Of a stretch of DNA of 64,000 bases, positions 1-10,788 are shown in pieces; position 1 is the first letter of the stretch, and every line of letters begins with the position of its first letter. Both the position numbers and the translations under genes were made by a program. The notes beneath the pieces are model-generated. The model searched no databases. It saw only the letters and a list, made by a program, of their open reading frames with translations, and was not told where the DNA came from. Source of the stretch: Nannobrachium achirus (Eukaryota > Chordata > Actinopteri > Myctophiformes > Myctophidae); the NCBI GenBank assembly GCA_963921795.1, contig OY997653.1, forward strand, positions 6,554,104 through 6,618,103, in the 5' to 3' direction.

Positions 1-2
1 GG

Positions 3-3000
3 CCAAAGGGTGGGGGCAAGGGTGAACGTGGTCAAACAGCAGGAAAACTAGCGCCCCCTGTTGCTGGGAACCCGGCACCAGGAGGGGGTTTGATGGGTTC
101 AAAACAAGCAAATTTAGCATCCAGGCTAATTGGACGTTGCCCAGTGGTTCAGGTCATGATGGAGGGGGTGGTGGTGCCGTCTTTGCTCGACACAGGGTCA
201 ATGGTGACTACAGTAACGCAAGCCTTTTTCGAACAACACCTTATGCCCCAAACTAATGAACAATTAAAATCTTGTAACTGGCTTCATCTAACAGCAGCTA
301 ATGGTTTGGACATCCCATACTTGGGGTATGTGGAGTTGGATGTTGAAGTTCTGGGCACAGTCCTCCCACGGATGGGCATCCTGGTGGTAAAAGATCCTAT
401 TGACCCAGTTTCCATAAGTCGAAAAACTGCTGTGCCTGGCCTGCTGGGAATGAACATTATCAGTGGTTGCTATTCTGTACTGTTCAGCGAACACGGTAAC
501 AACCTCTTTTCCTCTCCACTAGTCCAACAAGCTGGGAAAGAATGGGTGCGGGCATTATCAGAGTGCCAACAAATGGAGCGCCTCCTACAGACTGGCTGTG
601 TGGGGGAAGCAGTGGCACTGCCAGGTCCAGCAATCTGCATACCAGCAGGCTCCCTGAAGTTCGTCCAGGCTACATGTAACCAAAGCCCCGGTCCAGCACT
701 GGAGAGCGTAATGCTAGAGCCCCTGGCCTATGGGAAAGGTCACCTCCCAGTAAACCTGCTGATTTCCAGAGCCCTCCTTGCTGTTTCCAGGGGGACAGTT
801 AATATCCCCATTGTGAATGTGGGAGAGGAAGACCAGTGGCTGAAACCAAGAACGGTGCTGGGGTCACTACACCTGGCCGATCTACATTCCCCTTCTCAGT
901 CGGTAATTGTGGAGGAACAGCTGGAGGAACCGGACAGGCAGGTCGTATTCATTCAGTCCACGTCAGCACAGTCCTGTACCCCGCAGCCTCCCCCGCTCCC
1001 TGGTCTGGACGAGCTGAAGTGGCCCTACCTGCCCCCGGATGACGCACAGGCAGCCAAGACTCTACTAACGAAGTATCGAGACGCATTCAGCCTTGAGGAT
1101 GGAGAGTTGGGCTGTACTGACTTGATCCACCACGAAATCCCAGTGACGGACGAGGCCCCTGTACGCCAGCGATACCGCCGCCTCCCCCCTTCTCAATTCT
1201 CACTGGTCAAGGCCCACATACAAGACCTGCTACAGCGAGGCATCGTGAGAGTGAGCTGCAGCCCCTACTCCTCCCCGATTGTGGTGGTTCAGAAGAAGTG
1301 TGGAGACATCCGGCTGTGCGTCGATTACCGACAACTGAACGCCAAGACAAGAAAAGATGCCTACCCTCTGCCACGCATCGAGGAGTCATTGGATGCCCTT
1401 ACAGGGGCGAAATGGTTCTCAACTCTCGACCTGGCAAGTGGTTACAATCAAGTGCCAATGGCAGAGAAAGACAAGGAGAAGACTGCTTTCTGTACTCCTT
1501 TCGGCCTCTTCGAATTCAACCGAATGCCATTTGGGCTTTGCAATGCACCAGGTACTTTCCAACGCCTGATGGAGCGCATCTTCGGGGACCAGAGTTTCCA
1601 GTCACTGCTGCTGTATTTGGACGACATCGTCATCTTTTCCACAACCTTCAGTCAACACCTGCAGCGGTTGGAGATGGTCCTGAGACGACTCCAGCAGCAC
1701 AACCTGAAGCTGAAGCTGTCCAAATGCCACTTCTTTCAGCAGGAAGTTAAATATCTGGGCCATGTCATCTCTTCTGCTGGTGTGGCCACCGATCCAGAGA
1801 AGACCAGAGCAGTGGCCGAATGGAAACACCCTTCGACTGTCACTGAGCTTCGCTCCTTCTTGGGTTTCTGCTCGTATTACAGGCGTTATGTGGACGGATT
1901 TGCCAAGCATGCAGCCCCACTTCACCGGCTGGTCGGAGAGTTGGAAGGAGGGCCCAAGAAACCACGGCCAAGGGTCAGCGCCAAGTTGGAGGGACATTGG
2001 ACGGAACACTGCGAGCAAGCATTCCAGACCCTCAAGAACAAGTTGGCCACTGCCCCTGTCCTGGGATATGCCGATTTCAAGAAGCCCTTCATCCTAGAAA
2101 CCGATGCCAGTCACCAGGGCCTTGGGGCAGTACTCTCCCAAGAGCAGGATGGAGCACGCAGGCCAATCGCTTTCGCCAGTCGGGGACTAAAGCCAACAGA
2201 GAGAAACATGTCCAACTACAGCTCCATGAAATTGGAATTTCTTGCCCTGAAGTGGGCAGTTACGGAGAAGTTCAGGGAATATCTCCTCGGGACGACGTTT
2301 ACGGTATACACCGATAACAACCCCCTGAGCTACCTCCAGACAGCTAAATTGGCAGCTGTAGAACAACGGTGGGCATCGCAGTTGGCAAGTTTCACCTTCG
2401 ACCTCAAGTACCGCCCCGGCACAGCCAATGGTAACGCTGACGCCCTTTCCCGTCAACCAAACACTCCAGTGCCTCAGTCCCTCCCGGCTATGGTGCCGGG
2501 CTTCTCCGTCCCCCCACAGGTGGCCAATAGCTCCCTCCAGGGTCCAGTGGGGCAACCACGGCTTATTGTTAACACCATGGCCGTGGATGCAGCTCCAGTA
2601 AGGGAGAAGGCTGACCTGCAGGCCTTGCAAGCCATTGACCCGGTGATTAAGCCATTCCTTACCTACTGGAGGAGAGGGAGTCCCCCAAACAAAGTGGAAC
2701 GGTCAAGGGAATCTGACCACGTTTTGGAGCTTGCTCGGCAGTGGAAGAGGATAAGGGAGAAGGACAACGTGCTGTACAGAGAAGTGCAGATGCCCCCAGG
2801 CCGAACGGCAGTGCACCAGTTGTTACTACCAAAGGCACTACGCACCGAGGTACTGACCAATCTACATGACAACCATGGCCATCAGGGGGCAGAGAGGACC
2901 ACAGCCCTTGTCCGTGAGAGGTGTTATTGGCCCAATATGCGCCTGGACATCGACCTGTGGTGTAAAGAATGTGAACGCTGTGTCATTGCCAAAGGAGTAC

Positions 3001-4346
3001 GACCATCAGTCAGAACCTTTATGGGACACCTAATGGCCTCAAAACCATTAGAAGTGCTAGCCATCGACTTTACCACTTTGGAGAGAGCCAGTGACGGGAG
3101 AGAACACATCTTGGTGGTAACCGACGTCTTCTCAAAGTTCACTCAAGCATATCCAACGCCAGATCAAAAGGCCAACACTGTAGTTAAAATCCTGACTGAG
3201 AAATGGTTCTATATCTACGGGGTCCCTAAACGTATCCATTCTGACCAAGGGCGGAGCTTCGAAGGAGAACTACTCAAGCGCCTTTGTCAGCTGTATGGGA
3301 TTGCGAAGACTAGGACCACCCCTTACCACCCAGAGGGAAACGGACAATGTGAGAGGTTTAACCGCACCCTCCATGACCTGTTGCGCTCCCTACCAGGTGA
3401 GAAGAAGCGAAAATGGCCCCAAATGCTCCCCCAGTTGCTGTTTGCCTACAACACCACAGTCCACCAGTCGACTGGGCATTCACCATACGAATTGATGTTT
3501 GGCCAGAAGCCGCAGCTGCCCGTTGACTTACTGCTGGGAAGAGCTGATGAGGAGCCATCTTCTACTACACCAGATGACTGGGTGAAAGAACACCAAGATC
3601 ACCTGGCTACGGTGTATCTAGCTGCCCGAAAACATCTGGATGCAGCAGCAACAGCCAGGGAGAGGCGCCAACCCCCAACGACCACATCCATTCTTCCCGC
3701 AGGCACTCTGGTTTATCGGAGGAACCACGGACCTGGACGAAGGAAAATTCAAGACATGTGGGAATCAACAGTCTACCAAGTGGTTGAATGCCTTGACAAG
3801 GTGGGCACAGTGTACAGGATCCAGTCCCGCAGCGATCCAGAACAGCAGAAGAACGTCCACCGCTCTCAAATAAGGCCGATCACCGAAAGAGGAGCCCTGG
3901 TGTCAGAACCATTGGCAGTGCCCCGTCCACCCAGCCACCTGGATGACACCCCATCTCTGAGAGGTGAATCTGACGAGGATGACTGCAACAGCAGTTTTTC
4001 GTCAGGTTTTATGACCTTTCCAAATGCCCCCCCTCAAAATGGATGGAATCCAGAGCTTATGGAGACAAACCAGAGTACAGAATGGGAGCCAGACCCCCCG
4101 CCCCCTGATACTGTTGAACTGTCCATTCAAGACCCCCCAGAACTCCCCGAGGACGAACTACACAGCCCTGAAGGATCAGAGACCGTCCCGCAGCCAATGG
4201 AGCCAGAGCTGGTGGTTATAAGGCGCACAAACAGAACCACTGCCGGTCAACACTCAAACCCGTTTAACCTGCCCCTGCCCTTGGCCCAACAAACCCCTCC
4301 CCCATCAGTAAACTCCCAGCAAGTGACATTCAGGCCATGGCACTAA
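3..4346 (+). CDS. pol: Ty3/gypsy retrotransposon gag-pol polyprotein, 5' partial
   Basis: The frame is open from base 3 to the stop at 4344-4346. The first ATG is at 93; codon 90 is TTG. With residues counted from base 90, the order is: aspartic protease (DTGS, 34-37), reverse transcriptase (YLDD, 509-512), RNase H (Asp 672 and 742), then integrase with an HHCC zinc site (His 926 and 931, Cys 958 and 961) and catalytic Asp 993, Asp 1052 and Glu 1088, the last two separated by 35 residues. Protease-RT-RNase H-integrase is the Ty3/gypsy (Metaviridae) order. The last roughly 200 residues are Pro/Asp/Glu-rich and no envelope gene follows. Codons before the ATG are open and encode a Gly/Pro/Lys-rich stretch, probably the end of Gag, so gag and pol look fused. 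No stop or frameshift is visible in pol, so this copy is young or functional in its pol half. Confidence 0.95.
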   Translation, partial: PKGGGKGERGQTAGKLAPPVAGNPAPGGGLMGSKQANLASRLIGRCPVVQVMMEGVVVPSLLDTGSMVTTVTQAFFEQHLMPQTNEQLKSCNWLHLTAANGLDIPYLGYVELDVEVLGTVLPRMGILVVKDPIDPVSISRKTAVPGLLGMNIISGCYSVLFSEHGNNLFSSPLVQQAGKEWVRALSECQQMERLLQTGCVGEAVALPGPAICIPAGSLKFVQATCNQSPGPALESVMLEPLAYGKGHLPVNLLISRALLAVSRGTVNIPIVNVGEEDQWLKPRTVLGSLHLADLHSPSQSVIVEEQLEEPDRQVVFIQSTSAQSCTPQPPPLPGLDELKWPYLPPDDAQAAKTLLTKYRDAFSLEDGELGCTDLIHHEIPVTDEAPVRQRYRRLPPSQFSLVKAHIQDLLQRGIVRVSCSPYSSPIVVVQKKCGDIRLCVDYRQLNAKTRKDAYPLPRIEESLDALTGAKWFSTLDLASGYNQVPMAEKDKEKTAFCTPFGLFEFNRMPFGLCNAPGTFQRLMERIFGDQSFQSLLLYLDDIVIFSTTFSQHLQRLEMVLRRLQQHNLKLKLSKCHFFQQEVKYLGHVISSAGVATDPEKTRAVAEWKHPSTVTELRSFLGFCSYYRRYVDGFAKHAAPLHRLVGELEGGPKKPRPRVSAKLEGHWTEHCEQAFQTLKNKLATAPVLGYADFKKPFILETDASHQGLGAVLSQEQDGARRPIAFASRGLKPTERNMSNYSSMKLEFLALKWAVTEKFREYLLGTTFTVYTDNNPLSYLQTAKLAAVEQRWASQLASFTFDLKYRPGTANGNADALSRQPNTPVPQSLPAMVPGFSVPPQVANSSLQGPVGQPRLIVNTMAVDAAPVREKADLQALQAIDPVIKPFLTYWRRGSPPNKVERSRESDHVLELARQWKRIREKDNVLYREVQMPPGRTAVHQLLLPKALRTEVLTNLHDNHGHQGAERTTALVRERCYWPNMRLDIDLWCKECERCVIAKGVRPSVRTFMGHLMASKPLEVLAIDFTTLERASDGREHILVVTDVFSKFTQAYPTPDQKANTVVKILTEKWFYIYGVPKRIHSDQGRSFEGELLKRLCQLYGIAKTRTTPYHPEGNGQCERFNRTLHDLLRSLPGEKKRKWPQMLPQLLFAYNTTVHQSTGHSPYELMFGQKPQLPVDLLLGRADEEPSSTTPDDWVKEHQDHLATVYLAARKHLDAAATARERRQPPTTTSILPAGTLVYRRNHGPGRRKIQDMWESTVYQVVECLDKVGTVYRIQSRSDPEQQKNVHRSQIRPITERGALVSEPLAVPRPPSHLDDTPSLRGESDEDDCNSSFSSGFMTFPNAPPQNGWNPELMETNQSTEWEPDPPPPDTVELSIQDPPELPEDELHSPEGSETVPQPMEPELVVIRRTNRTTAGQHSNPFNLPLPLAQQTPPPSVNSQQVTFRPWH

Positions 4347-4390
4347 TGCATCTTTTTGCCAGGGCCACTTATGTTACCGGGACGGTAACC

Positions 4391-4404
4391 TTTTAAAGTT
4401 GGGG
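4391..4404 (+). promoter_or_regulatory. Probable polypurine tract before the 3' LTR
   Basis: A short AAAGTTGGGG-type tract lies immediately before a TG dinucleotide at 4405, where the 3' LTR appears to begin. Its position, 45 bases after the pol stop, is where LTR retrotransposons keep the primer site for plus-strand DNA synthesis. It is called from position and purine content only. Confidence 0.5.
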
Positions 4405-5562
4405 TGTATGTAACGGGTGGGACTCTAGGACCTGGGAGCCTAGAGTAGGCAACGGCAGCGTAACAGAGCCTGCTTTATAGGGAGCCCTCTCTCGTGAGAA
4501 CAGTTAGTTCACGTTTGATCTCGTTGCATCGAGGGTGGTTGCTGCGTGGTGGTGTGCTCGCAGCTAGCACCTGTGTGTGTGTGCAACTCACTACAGACAG
4601 ACAGGTATGTCTTAAAACGCTTCAACATGTTTATACACTTAAGCTTTGTTTTGCTATGTGGGTTATTGTGTGTACTCATTGCTGTCAATGCACTTTTAGA
4701 CTATCTTGTGGGACTGTGCAGCAGCAGGACGTGTGGGAACCAGAAACCCCACACATGCACTTTATAGCCAAGTCTGGAGGTATGAGTTGACTTATATTAT
4801 TATATACTTATTGTATTATATTGTGTCTTATACCACTAACCTGAGGTCCAGCTTTATAATGGAACGTTTTATAAAGTATTGTGATTTATATGGTCTAAAT
4901 ATGCCTGCTGGTTTGGTGCTGTTTAATTAATGTTGCTTTCTGTAACCCACCAGATTGTCAGAGCCATACCCTGGTCAGCCCAGAGCTCCTACCTGTTGGT
5001 GCCAGTTGCCTTGGGCCTAGGAGGTAGGAAGTTGGGCTCACCAGTGCAATGTCTATTGGGCTATATGAAGATGTTTTCAATGTGTATCGTATATGCTCAG
5101 GGAAGTAATTGGCTCTTTTGTATTACAGGCTGAACTGGTGACACCTTGTGGTCAGCAGGGCAGCCGCTGCTCTTTTCCTCAGTTTTAGTTTTATAGTTTA
5201 TCTCAAAGTGCCTCCATTGATTATTGTACAGCTTTTACAAGAACATTCCCTTTATTGTACTACCTGGTTTAAGACCTTCCCTCTTTATTTGTGTGCAGTG
5301 TTTTTAACAGTATTCAATGATATCAAGGTGTGTGCGCTTAGTCGCAGTGATTATTTGCAGTGATTTATTCCATTATCTTACTTTTTACTAGTGTGCAGTG
5401 TTCTTATTGTTATTGCCCCTGGTCCACTACTGGTAGTACACTGTTTGATATGTTTCTTTTACTTATGCTGTCTAAATAAAGTTGTTAATCTATTGTACAC
5501 AGAAAAGCCTCTGTCCGTCTTGTCAACACTGAGTGGGGATATTTAAGGTCATAACGATAACA
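4405..5562 (+). repeat. 3' LTR of the Ty3/gypsy element (ends approximate)
   Basis: The roughly 1.15 kb after pol has no long reading frame. It starts with TGTATGTAACGGG after the purine tract and contains a polyadenylation signal AATAAA at 5475-5480, as expected near the R region. The right end is placed at the CA of ATAACGATAACA (5562), but an earlier CA near 5528 is also possible. The matching 5' LTR is outside the window, so LTR identity and target duplication cannot be tested. A good splice-donor-like CAG/GTATGT lies at about 4602. Confidence 0.6.
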
Positions 5563-5658
5563 GATTAAATGCATATGCTAGGCGGGTCTCCCACCCTGTA
5601 ATTGGGAGTGGCGTTGTCACATTAATAACCTAAATAATATTATCAGTGTCCATTTGGT

Positions 5659-5661
<3 letters not shown>

Positions 5662-5724
<63 letters not shown>
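5662..5724. repeat. (TA)n microsatellite
   Basis: About 31 uninterrupted TA units. Just to its right begins a stretch (ATTACAAAAAGGAACACC...) that also occurs near 19.5 kb and in every later array unit. Confidence 0.95.
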
Positions 5725-5725
<1 letters not shown>

Positions 5726-5851
5726 TATTACAAAAAGGAACACCTTTTAATCCACATATGAGTGTCAGACTGTGGTCGTCGAAACACCTTCATAGGTGTT
5801 CTATGTAAAGTAACAGTAACAGTATTGAAACACAGTTTACCCCTATAATAA

Positions 5852-6786
5852 TTATCTGAATTGAGCAGCTATAGGCCGTGAAGCACAGGACGAGGTGGCC
5901 TGGGTGAAGGAGACGCTGATATCATCAGGAGAACTGGTTCCTTGTGGTGGAACTTCTCCAGAGCTCTGAAGCACAGAGGAAGAGGCAGTGATCTGAGGGT
6001 TGGAGGACAGGGTTAATATTAGTTAATTACAACTAATTAAAAATTAACTGAAATGGATCATTACAGAAAAGAAAGAAAAGGAAGCTCATTCTGATTACAA
6101 AACTAAGAAAAACTAAGTAGAATCATACACTAATCGTACTTGGTTTTAAGTCTTTGTTAATATTGCACCATTCAAATATTTGAATTGGATGTGAAATATT
6201 CCAATGTGTTAACTATGCTATATATATGCATGTTGTCAAGTATCTTCAAAAAATAATAAATAAAAACAAATTAAGCCCAGTAGTCTTAAAAACAAACTAA
6301 ACTAAGTCTGTGTATACCTCTGTATTTGCATACCATTTTATTTTGCATCACGACGATAGTTTTCTTATTTTCTCTGCATAGTACTGTCTGTCATTCAATG
6401 TTATATGAGGTAAAAAAATATCTACATTTAAATAAGTCTAGCGCTTACCTGAGCTTATCCTTTTAGTTGAACTTGTACCAGTGAACTGTCATGAAAGTAT
6501 TTGTTCTATGCAAACTTCTAAACTATTCTTTCAATCAATACTAATCTATCAAACCCACTTTAAAAACTAGTCGAAAACTAAACTGAGATTGATTGTAAAC
6601 AAAAAAGTAACCAAGGAAAACATGCAAAACTCTACTAACCTTAGTGGAGGTCCTGGTATCATCAGAAGAAGTGTCCTGTGTAGAAGCTGCAGAGGTCAGC
6701 AGTGCAGATGAAGGAGGTCTAACAGCAGCAGAGGTGAAGGTCAACATGCTCTGGATGAGGCTCTTTCTCTGTGGTTGACTCGTCAT
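5852..6786 (-). CDS. Small Ser/Thr-rich protein, two coding exons (5852-5992, 6640-6786)
   Basis: I do not recognise the family. Exon 1 (6786 down to 6640) starts with MTSQPQRKS and ends ACT AAG before donor GTTAGT. Exon 2 starts after acceptor CCCTCAG at 5992 and ends at TAA 5852-5854. Both junctions are phase 0, giving about 95 residues rich in Ser and Thr, with no signal peptide or membrane segment. The end of exon 1 (SALLTSAASTQDTSSDD) resembles the start of exon 2 (SVLQSSGE...GTSSPDD), as if one exon had been duplicated. The ATG at 6784-6786 is preferred over one at 6813 because a TATA box lies at 6823-6832. A possible 37-base exon (6447-6483, acceptor ACAG, donor CAG/GTAAGC) would change the frame of exon 2. 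The splice model is inference. Confidence 0.5.
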
Positions 6787-6822
6787 GGTTAGCTGTAGTA
6801 ATGACACAACCACTGTTCTGTG

Positions 6823-6832
6823 CTTTTATATA
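6823..6832 (-). promoter_or_regulatory. TATA box of the small Ser/Thr-rich gene
   Basis: On the minus strand the sequence reads TATATAAAAG, about 36 bases upstream of the ATG at 6786. That would place transcription start about 5-15 bases before the start codon, giving a very short 5' leader. Confidence 0.5.
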
Positions 6833-6835
6833 CTG

Positions 6836-6931
6836 TGTGAGAGGACGTTGTTGAAGACCTTATGCAAAACAGGTGGGTGTGGTCTTGTCTATTGTTATCA
6901 TCAAGTATCTGTCCTACACATTGAATTGATT

Positions 6932-6992
<61 letters not shown>

Positions 6993-7542
6993 GTGTGTGT
7001 GTGTGTGGGGGGGGGGGTCAATTAACCATTGGGGGGCAAAGTACTCAACCCTATATAGGCCTACTTGAGTCAAAGTATAGATAGGCCTACTGTACGACTG
7101 GTCAACTTTCAAGTAAAGGATGCTTAATCAAACCTTTCCTTGAGTATAGAAAAATTGCTTTAAAAAGAATCATTCGAAAGCTGAAAGCTTTTAAATACAT
7201 AATCGTATAAAAAATAAAACATTCAGAAGAATGTAATTATGATCGGCTTCTGTGTTTCCAGCATAGTGTAGGCCCTTGGGTGTTTTAATACTTTCTAATG
7301 TGGGCTAAATGAAAAAAGTGTGGACACCTCTGGTGTATGAAAACAGTTAACAAGTAGACTGGAATCAGGGTAGAAAATGGACAAGTCCCTAAAGCAGATT
7401 TAGCCTCTCAGACCCAGAACGTAGAATAATTTGTTACCGGTTGGACAAAGATTTTGTCCACAATTCCATGCTGTATTGATGTTGGCATGTTGGTAACAAT
7501 AATTGAACTATTGATAGCTTAAAATGAAACCAAATGGACCCC

Positions 7543-7631
<89 letters not shown>

Positions 7632-8578
7632 AAGGGTCCATGTGGGTTTCATTTTACACTCTCAGGAGATCTATAAGGGTCCATTTGGTTACCAACTCTC
7701 CGTCATTTAGCTGGGGATCACCAGGGACCACGGGTGGTCCCCGGACCACCGGGTGAAAATCCCTATCTTAACGCATAGATTAATAAAACAGTGAGAATAA
7801 AAACTATTAACCACATGAACCCAAGTGATTGAGCCAGCAGTAGTCTCCATGTCTCTATGTCTAGGTCCCTCTTGATTTTGCTCTACACACTATATCGTTG
7901 CCAAATTGTTAATTGGAGTGTATTGCAATGCAACTTGCTGCAATATAGAGCTTGTAGATCTGCTATTTTCACACAATGTCAATACAACTGGCATTGAAAC
8001 ATCAGAACTGAGTCATTAGTAGTAGTTTTAGTTTAGAGCTTTAACGACTGTGAACAACATTACAATAAAGCAGGGAGGTAAAACAGCTTTATTAAAATAA
8101 TAGCTTTTGGTTTTCAGTAGGTAGGCTAATCATGTCTCATAACTATCTACAGTGATTAATCTTAAAGCAGAAAACATCTAAAGATTTGAGAGTGAAGCTG
8201 GACATACAAGTATTTTTTTTTCTCAATAATTCCTTGGTGTAAAAGTAAAACAAACCTTTTGTAAAAGCTTCAATTTAGTCTCAGTTGTACGTAAAGGCAG
8301 TCTAATTCCACAGGAGTATGCTGGATGTGGTGTTAATTGGCCAATTCATCAGAGCTAGAAGTCATCCTTTGTGCTTTACAGTCTTGCATTCACTTACAGG
8401 AGGATAATGTTAATCACGCCAATCTGCTCCATTTTGGACAAAATGTATGCATCTTTATAGCTATGCATTTGGATGTGTCAGTGAATCAAAGCAATATGGT
8501 CCATTGATGAGTGAATGGTTTCTCTCACACACACACACGCACGCACGCACGCACACACGCGCACACACACACACACAC

Positions 8579-8634
<56 letters not shown>

Positions 8635-9010
8635 GCCTACATTTATTATGGGCAATTATGATTACATACTTAAATCTGGTAAAATGTGACTTTTCTGGAA
8701 TGTAGAAAAGTAAGCTAAAATGGCCCAACACAGGAGAACAGTTGTTTATCATCTTCATCATCAATAAAAATAGACTTGCCAGAGGAAGTAATACAAATCT
8801 CAGATATATGAGGGTGATATGACTTCCACCACAACACTGAGTTAAATGTATGTGGAAATTTCTATGTGAGATCCCAGAGTAGAATGCTAAGATATATTAA
8901 CAACTAGAGAGGATTCTAGTACAGTACAGTGATACCCTGACAGACATACAAATTAGTCATGGCCACCTTCACCTTCAAGCACATCAAGAAAAATCACAAA
9001 ATCATTCAAT
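6836..9010. repeat. Segmental duplication family D, copy 1
   Basis: This stretch recurs in pieces elsewhere in the window. Bases 6836-7340 match 12221-12760, 7660-8330 match 12985-13330 and 14399-15020, 8330-8490 match 13340-13501 in inverted orientation and about 15020-15170 directly, and 8632-9000 match 10855-11103 plus 11996-12121. It contains microsatellites (TG)n at 6933-7006 followed by 11 G, (CA)n at 7545-7630, and (CA)n with GCAC interruptions at 8527-8631. No gene is visible in it. Matches were found by eye, so the ends are approximate. Confidence 0.75.
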
Positions 9011-9096
9011 GGAGAGAAAAAAGTATCTGACTATGCATATGTGTCTATTGCCGCACACTGATCTGATCCACTATAGATGTTAAATTAATATTTTAA

Positions 9097-9256
9097 ATTC
9101 AGTAGTGAACATTCACTGGAGTATTGTAAGGCAACTTTGCATATTTTGATCCCAGATCCAACATGACGTTGAAGTGTGTTTTGATAATTCAGTAGTGGAC
9201 ATTCACTGGAGTAGGTATTGTGGGGAAACTTTGCAGATTTTGCACCCAGACATCAT
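9097..9256 (+). repeat. Two diverged tandem copies of a ~70-90 bp segment
   Basis: AATTCAGTAGTGAACATTCA at about 9099 is repeated as AATTCAGTAGTGGACATTCA at about 9187. Each is followed by a related GGAGTA...TTTGCA(T/G)ATTTTG(A/C)CCCAGA stretch. The copies differ by substitutions and a small insertion. No gene is seen here. Confidence 0.7.
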
Positions 9257-9417
9257 GGTACAGAATGCCCAGTTAACAAACTACTATGTTTCCTGTAGTT
9301 TCAGTCAGAGTGGCCCCCTGAAGAGAGTACAAAGTCAAGTTTTTACGAAACTTTAAAATGTGAATATATATGGCCCCCCATCCAGTATAGAATAAACTTG
9401 GCAGTGAAGACACATGA

Positions 9418-9593
9418 TTAAAGTTTCAAGAGTTTTATTGTTTCATCTTGCATACAAGTATAGTAAACATAGTGTTTTGGTTCCTTACACTTGGTAGCAC
9501 AATAATAAAAAAGTAACAAAGAAATAATGATAAGGGAAGAATAGAATGCAGATGCACCAAAGACAAAAGAAAAAACAGCACGGTTTCTACTTC
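9418..9593 (-). CDS. Possible terminal exon encoding a membrane segment
   Basis: After a plausible acceptor (CCTCAG, exon from 9593) a minus-strand frame encodes about 57 residues. It contains a hydrophobic stretch of about 20 residues (SSLIIISLLLFYY and flanks), a Lys/Cys-containing tail, and a stop at 9418-9420. An AATAAA on the minus strand lies near 9429-9434, inside the frame. It could be the membrane anchor and tail of the signal-peptide protein encoded upstream (9842-10624), but no donor with matching phase was found there. The hydrophobic run may be chance in AT-rich DNA. Confidence 0.2.
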
Positions 9594-9841
9594 CTGAGGT
9601 CCATGTCTTCAATTACACACTTTAAATTCTAAACAAATGAAGGCTGAAAAGACACTTTGTTCAGTAAAAGAAGCAATGCAATTATAATGTTGTTTTTGTT
9701 AAACAAACTACAGGTCATATTATGTTCCATACAGTGCAACTACAAGCCTGCATGCTCCACACATTATGCCTGTAAAATACAGAGACGACCGGGTTTGCTC
9801 TTGAAAATCTCGATAATTGCATCATGGTCCAAACCTTCGGG

Positions 9842-10624
9842 TCAGGTCTCTCTCAAACTCCAGGAGACACATAGGTTGTTGAGCACTATATATCTGCTTG
9901 CCGTTTGTATTCTTTTGACGCTAGAACATAGGCGTTGAACGTTGCATCTTGTCATTGGTAGCGTAACTAACGCCTTTAGGAAAGAATTGACGCCTGGGAA
10001 AACATCCTGTTTACATGTGTCCAAAACCCTGATTAGGCTCCCAAAGGCTTGCTTTCCTATATGCACAAATTGGGAAAGCTCTTCTTCTGTGACACTGGCC
10101 CAAAGCTTTCCAGAGAGATTTAGACTATTTGTCATTTCCTTTATATCATCGCCACGGGGTGTTGTCAGGAAAAGTTCAGCTGATCTCATGAAACCATGCG
10201 TGTCATTTTGGAACATGGCGTTCAACTCGTTCAGTTGATAGTCCACTATCTGGTTTATCATGGTGCGCAAATCATCATCGCACTTGACTATTGTTCGATA
10301 TCCCACTGAACTAGTCACTTCGCAAACCCAGGAAGAGGACATCTGATATGTACGAGTTCGCACAGCTACGTCCCAATTGTCAAAGTCATTAAACTTCAAT
10401 ATCTCATTCGTTTTTGCCAGGATGCTCAGATATCCGTGGCGGCAGCTATCCTTTGACCTCAGATTTGACAGGGATTTCTTGAGAGCTCCAATTAAATTTA
10501 CGGTGTCTGACACCTTTTTGTTGGTAGACTGCAGACTGCTGTTCGCACTTTCAGAAATACTGAACAGGTTTGCAAAGAGGACGAGAAGGAAAACAAATGT
10601 CTTTGTTTGTATCTGTTGAAACAA
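9842..10624 (-). CDS. Putative secreted or type I membrane protein, start codon apparently lost
   Basis: A 260-codon frame runs to TGA at 9842-9844. I do not recognise the family. Near its start is a classic signal peptide, QTKTFVFLLVLFANLF then SISESA, followed by a roughly 230-residue hydrophilic region with about 7 cysteines and an N-glycosylation site (NDT). No ATG occurs in frame between the upstream TAG and the signal peptide. The apparent start is TTG at 10624, while an ATA codon at 10610-10612 sits exactly where a Met would give a normal signal peptide. A weak TATA-like CATAAAAG lies at 10633-10640, almost too close. After the TGA the same frame stays open for 25 more codons. A real but possibly broken gene is the best reading; an upstream coding exon (acceptor CTTAG near 10672) is the alternative. 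Confidence 0.55.
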   Translation of the reverse strand: MFQQIQTKTFVFLLVLFANLFSISESANSSLQSTNKKVSDTVNLIGALKKSLSNLRSKDSCRHGYLSILAKTNEILKFNDFDNWDVAVRTRTYQMSSSWVCEVTSSVGYRTIVKCDDDLRTMINQIVDYQLNELNAMFQNDTHGFMRSAELFLTTPRGDDIKEMTNSLNLSGKLWASVTEEELSQFVHIGKQAFGSLIRVLDTCKQDVFPGVNSFLKALVTLPMTRCNVQRLCSSVKRIQTASRYIVLNNLCVSWSLRET

Positions 10625-10785
10625 TACAACCGCTTTTATGCTCTCATAGTCCTCCCCATCTTGGTTGTGCTAAGGTAAGTTTTAATGAGCTTATGAAGCC
10701 CCCAGTAAACCCTGTGAAAGTATTTCTTCTCTCATCATGGGCCCCACTTCAAACAGGCCAGAGCCCCCAAACTGAAATACAATTG

Positions 10786-10788
<3 letters not shown>

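Noticed and set aside
1298-2630. Several frames of 100-150 codons overlapping the retrotransposon pol
   Set aside because: They are shadows of the reverse transcriptase and RNase H frame, with no features of their own.
6789-7112. Frames made of Val-Cys or His-Thr repeats near 6.8-7.1, 8.5, 10.8, 15.2, 24.8, 45.6 and 56.4 kb
   Set aside because: They are translations of CA/TG microsatellites. Only the His-Thr tails continuous with B1 and B3 are kept, as gene tails.
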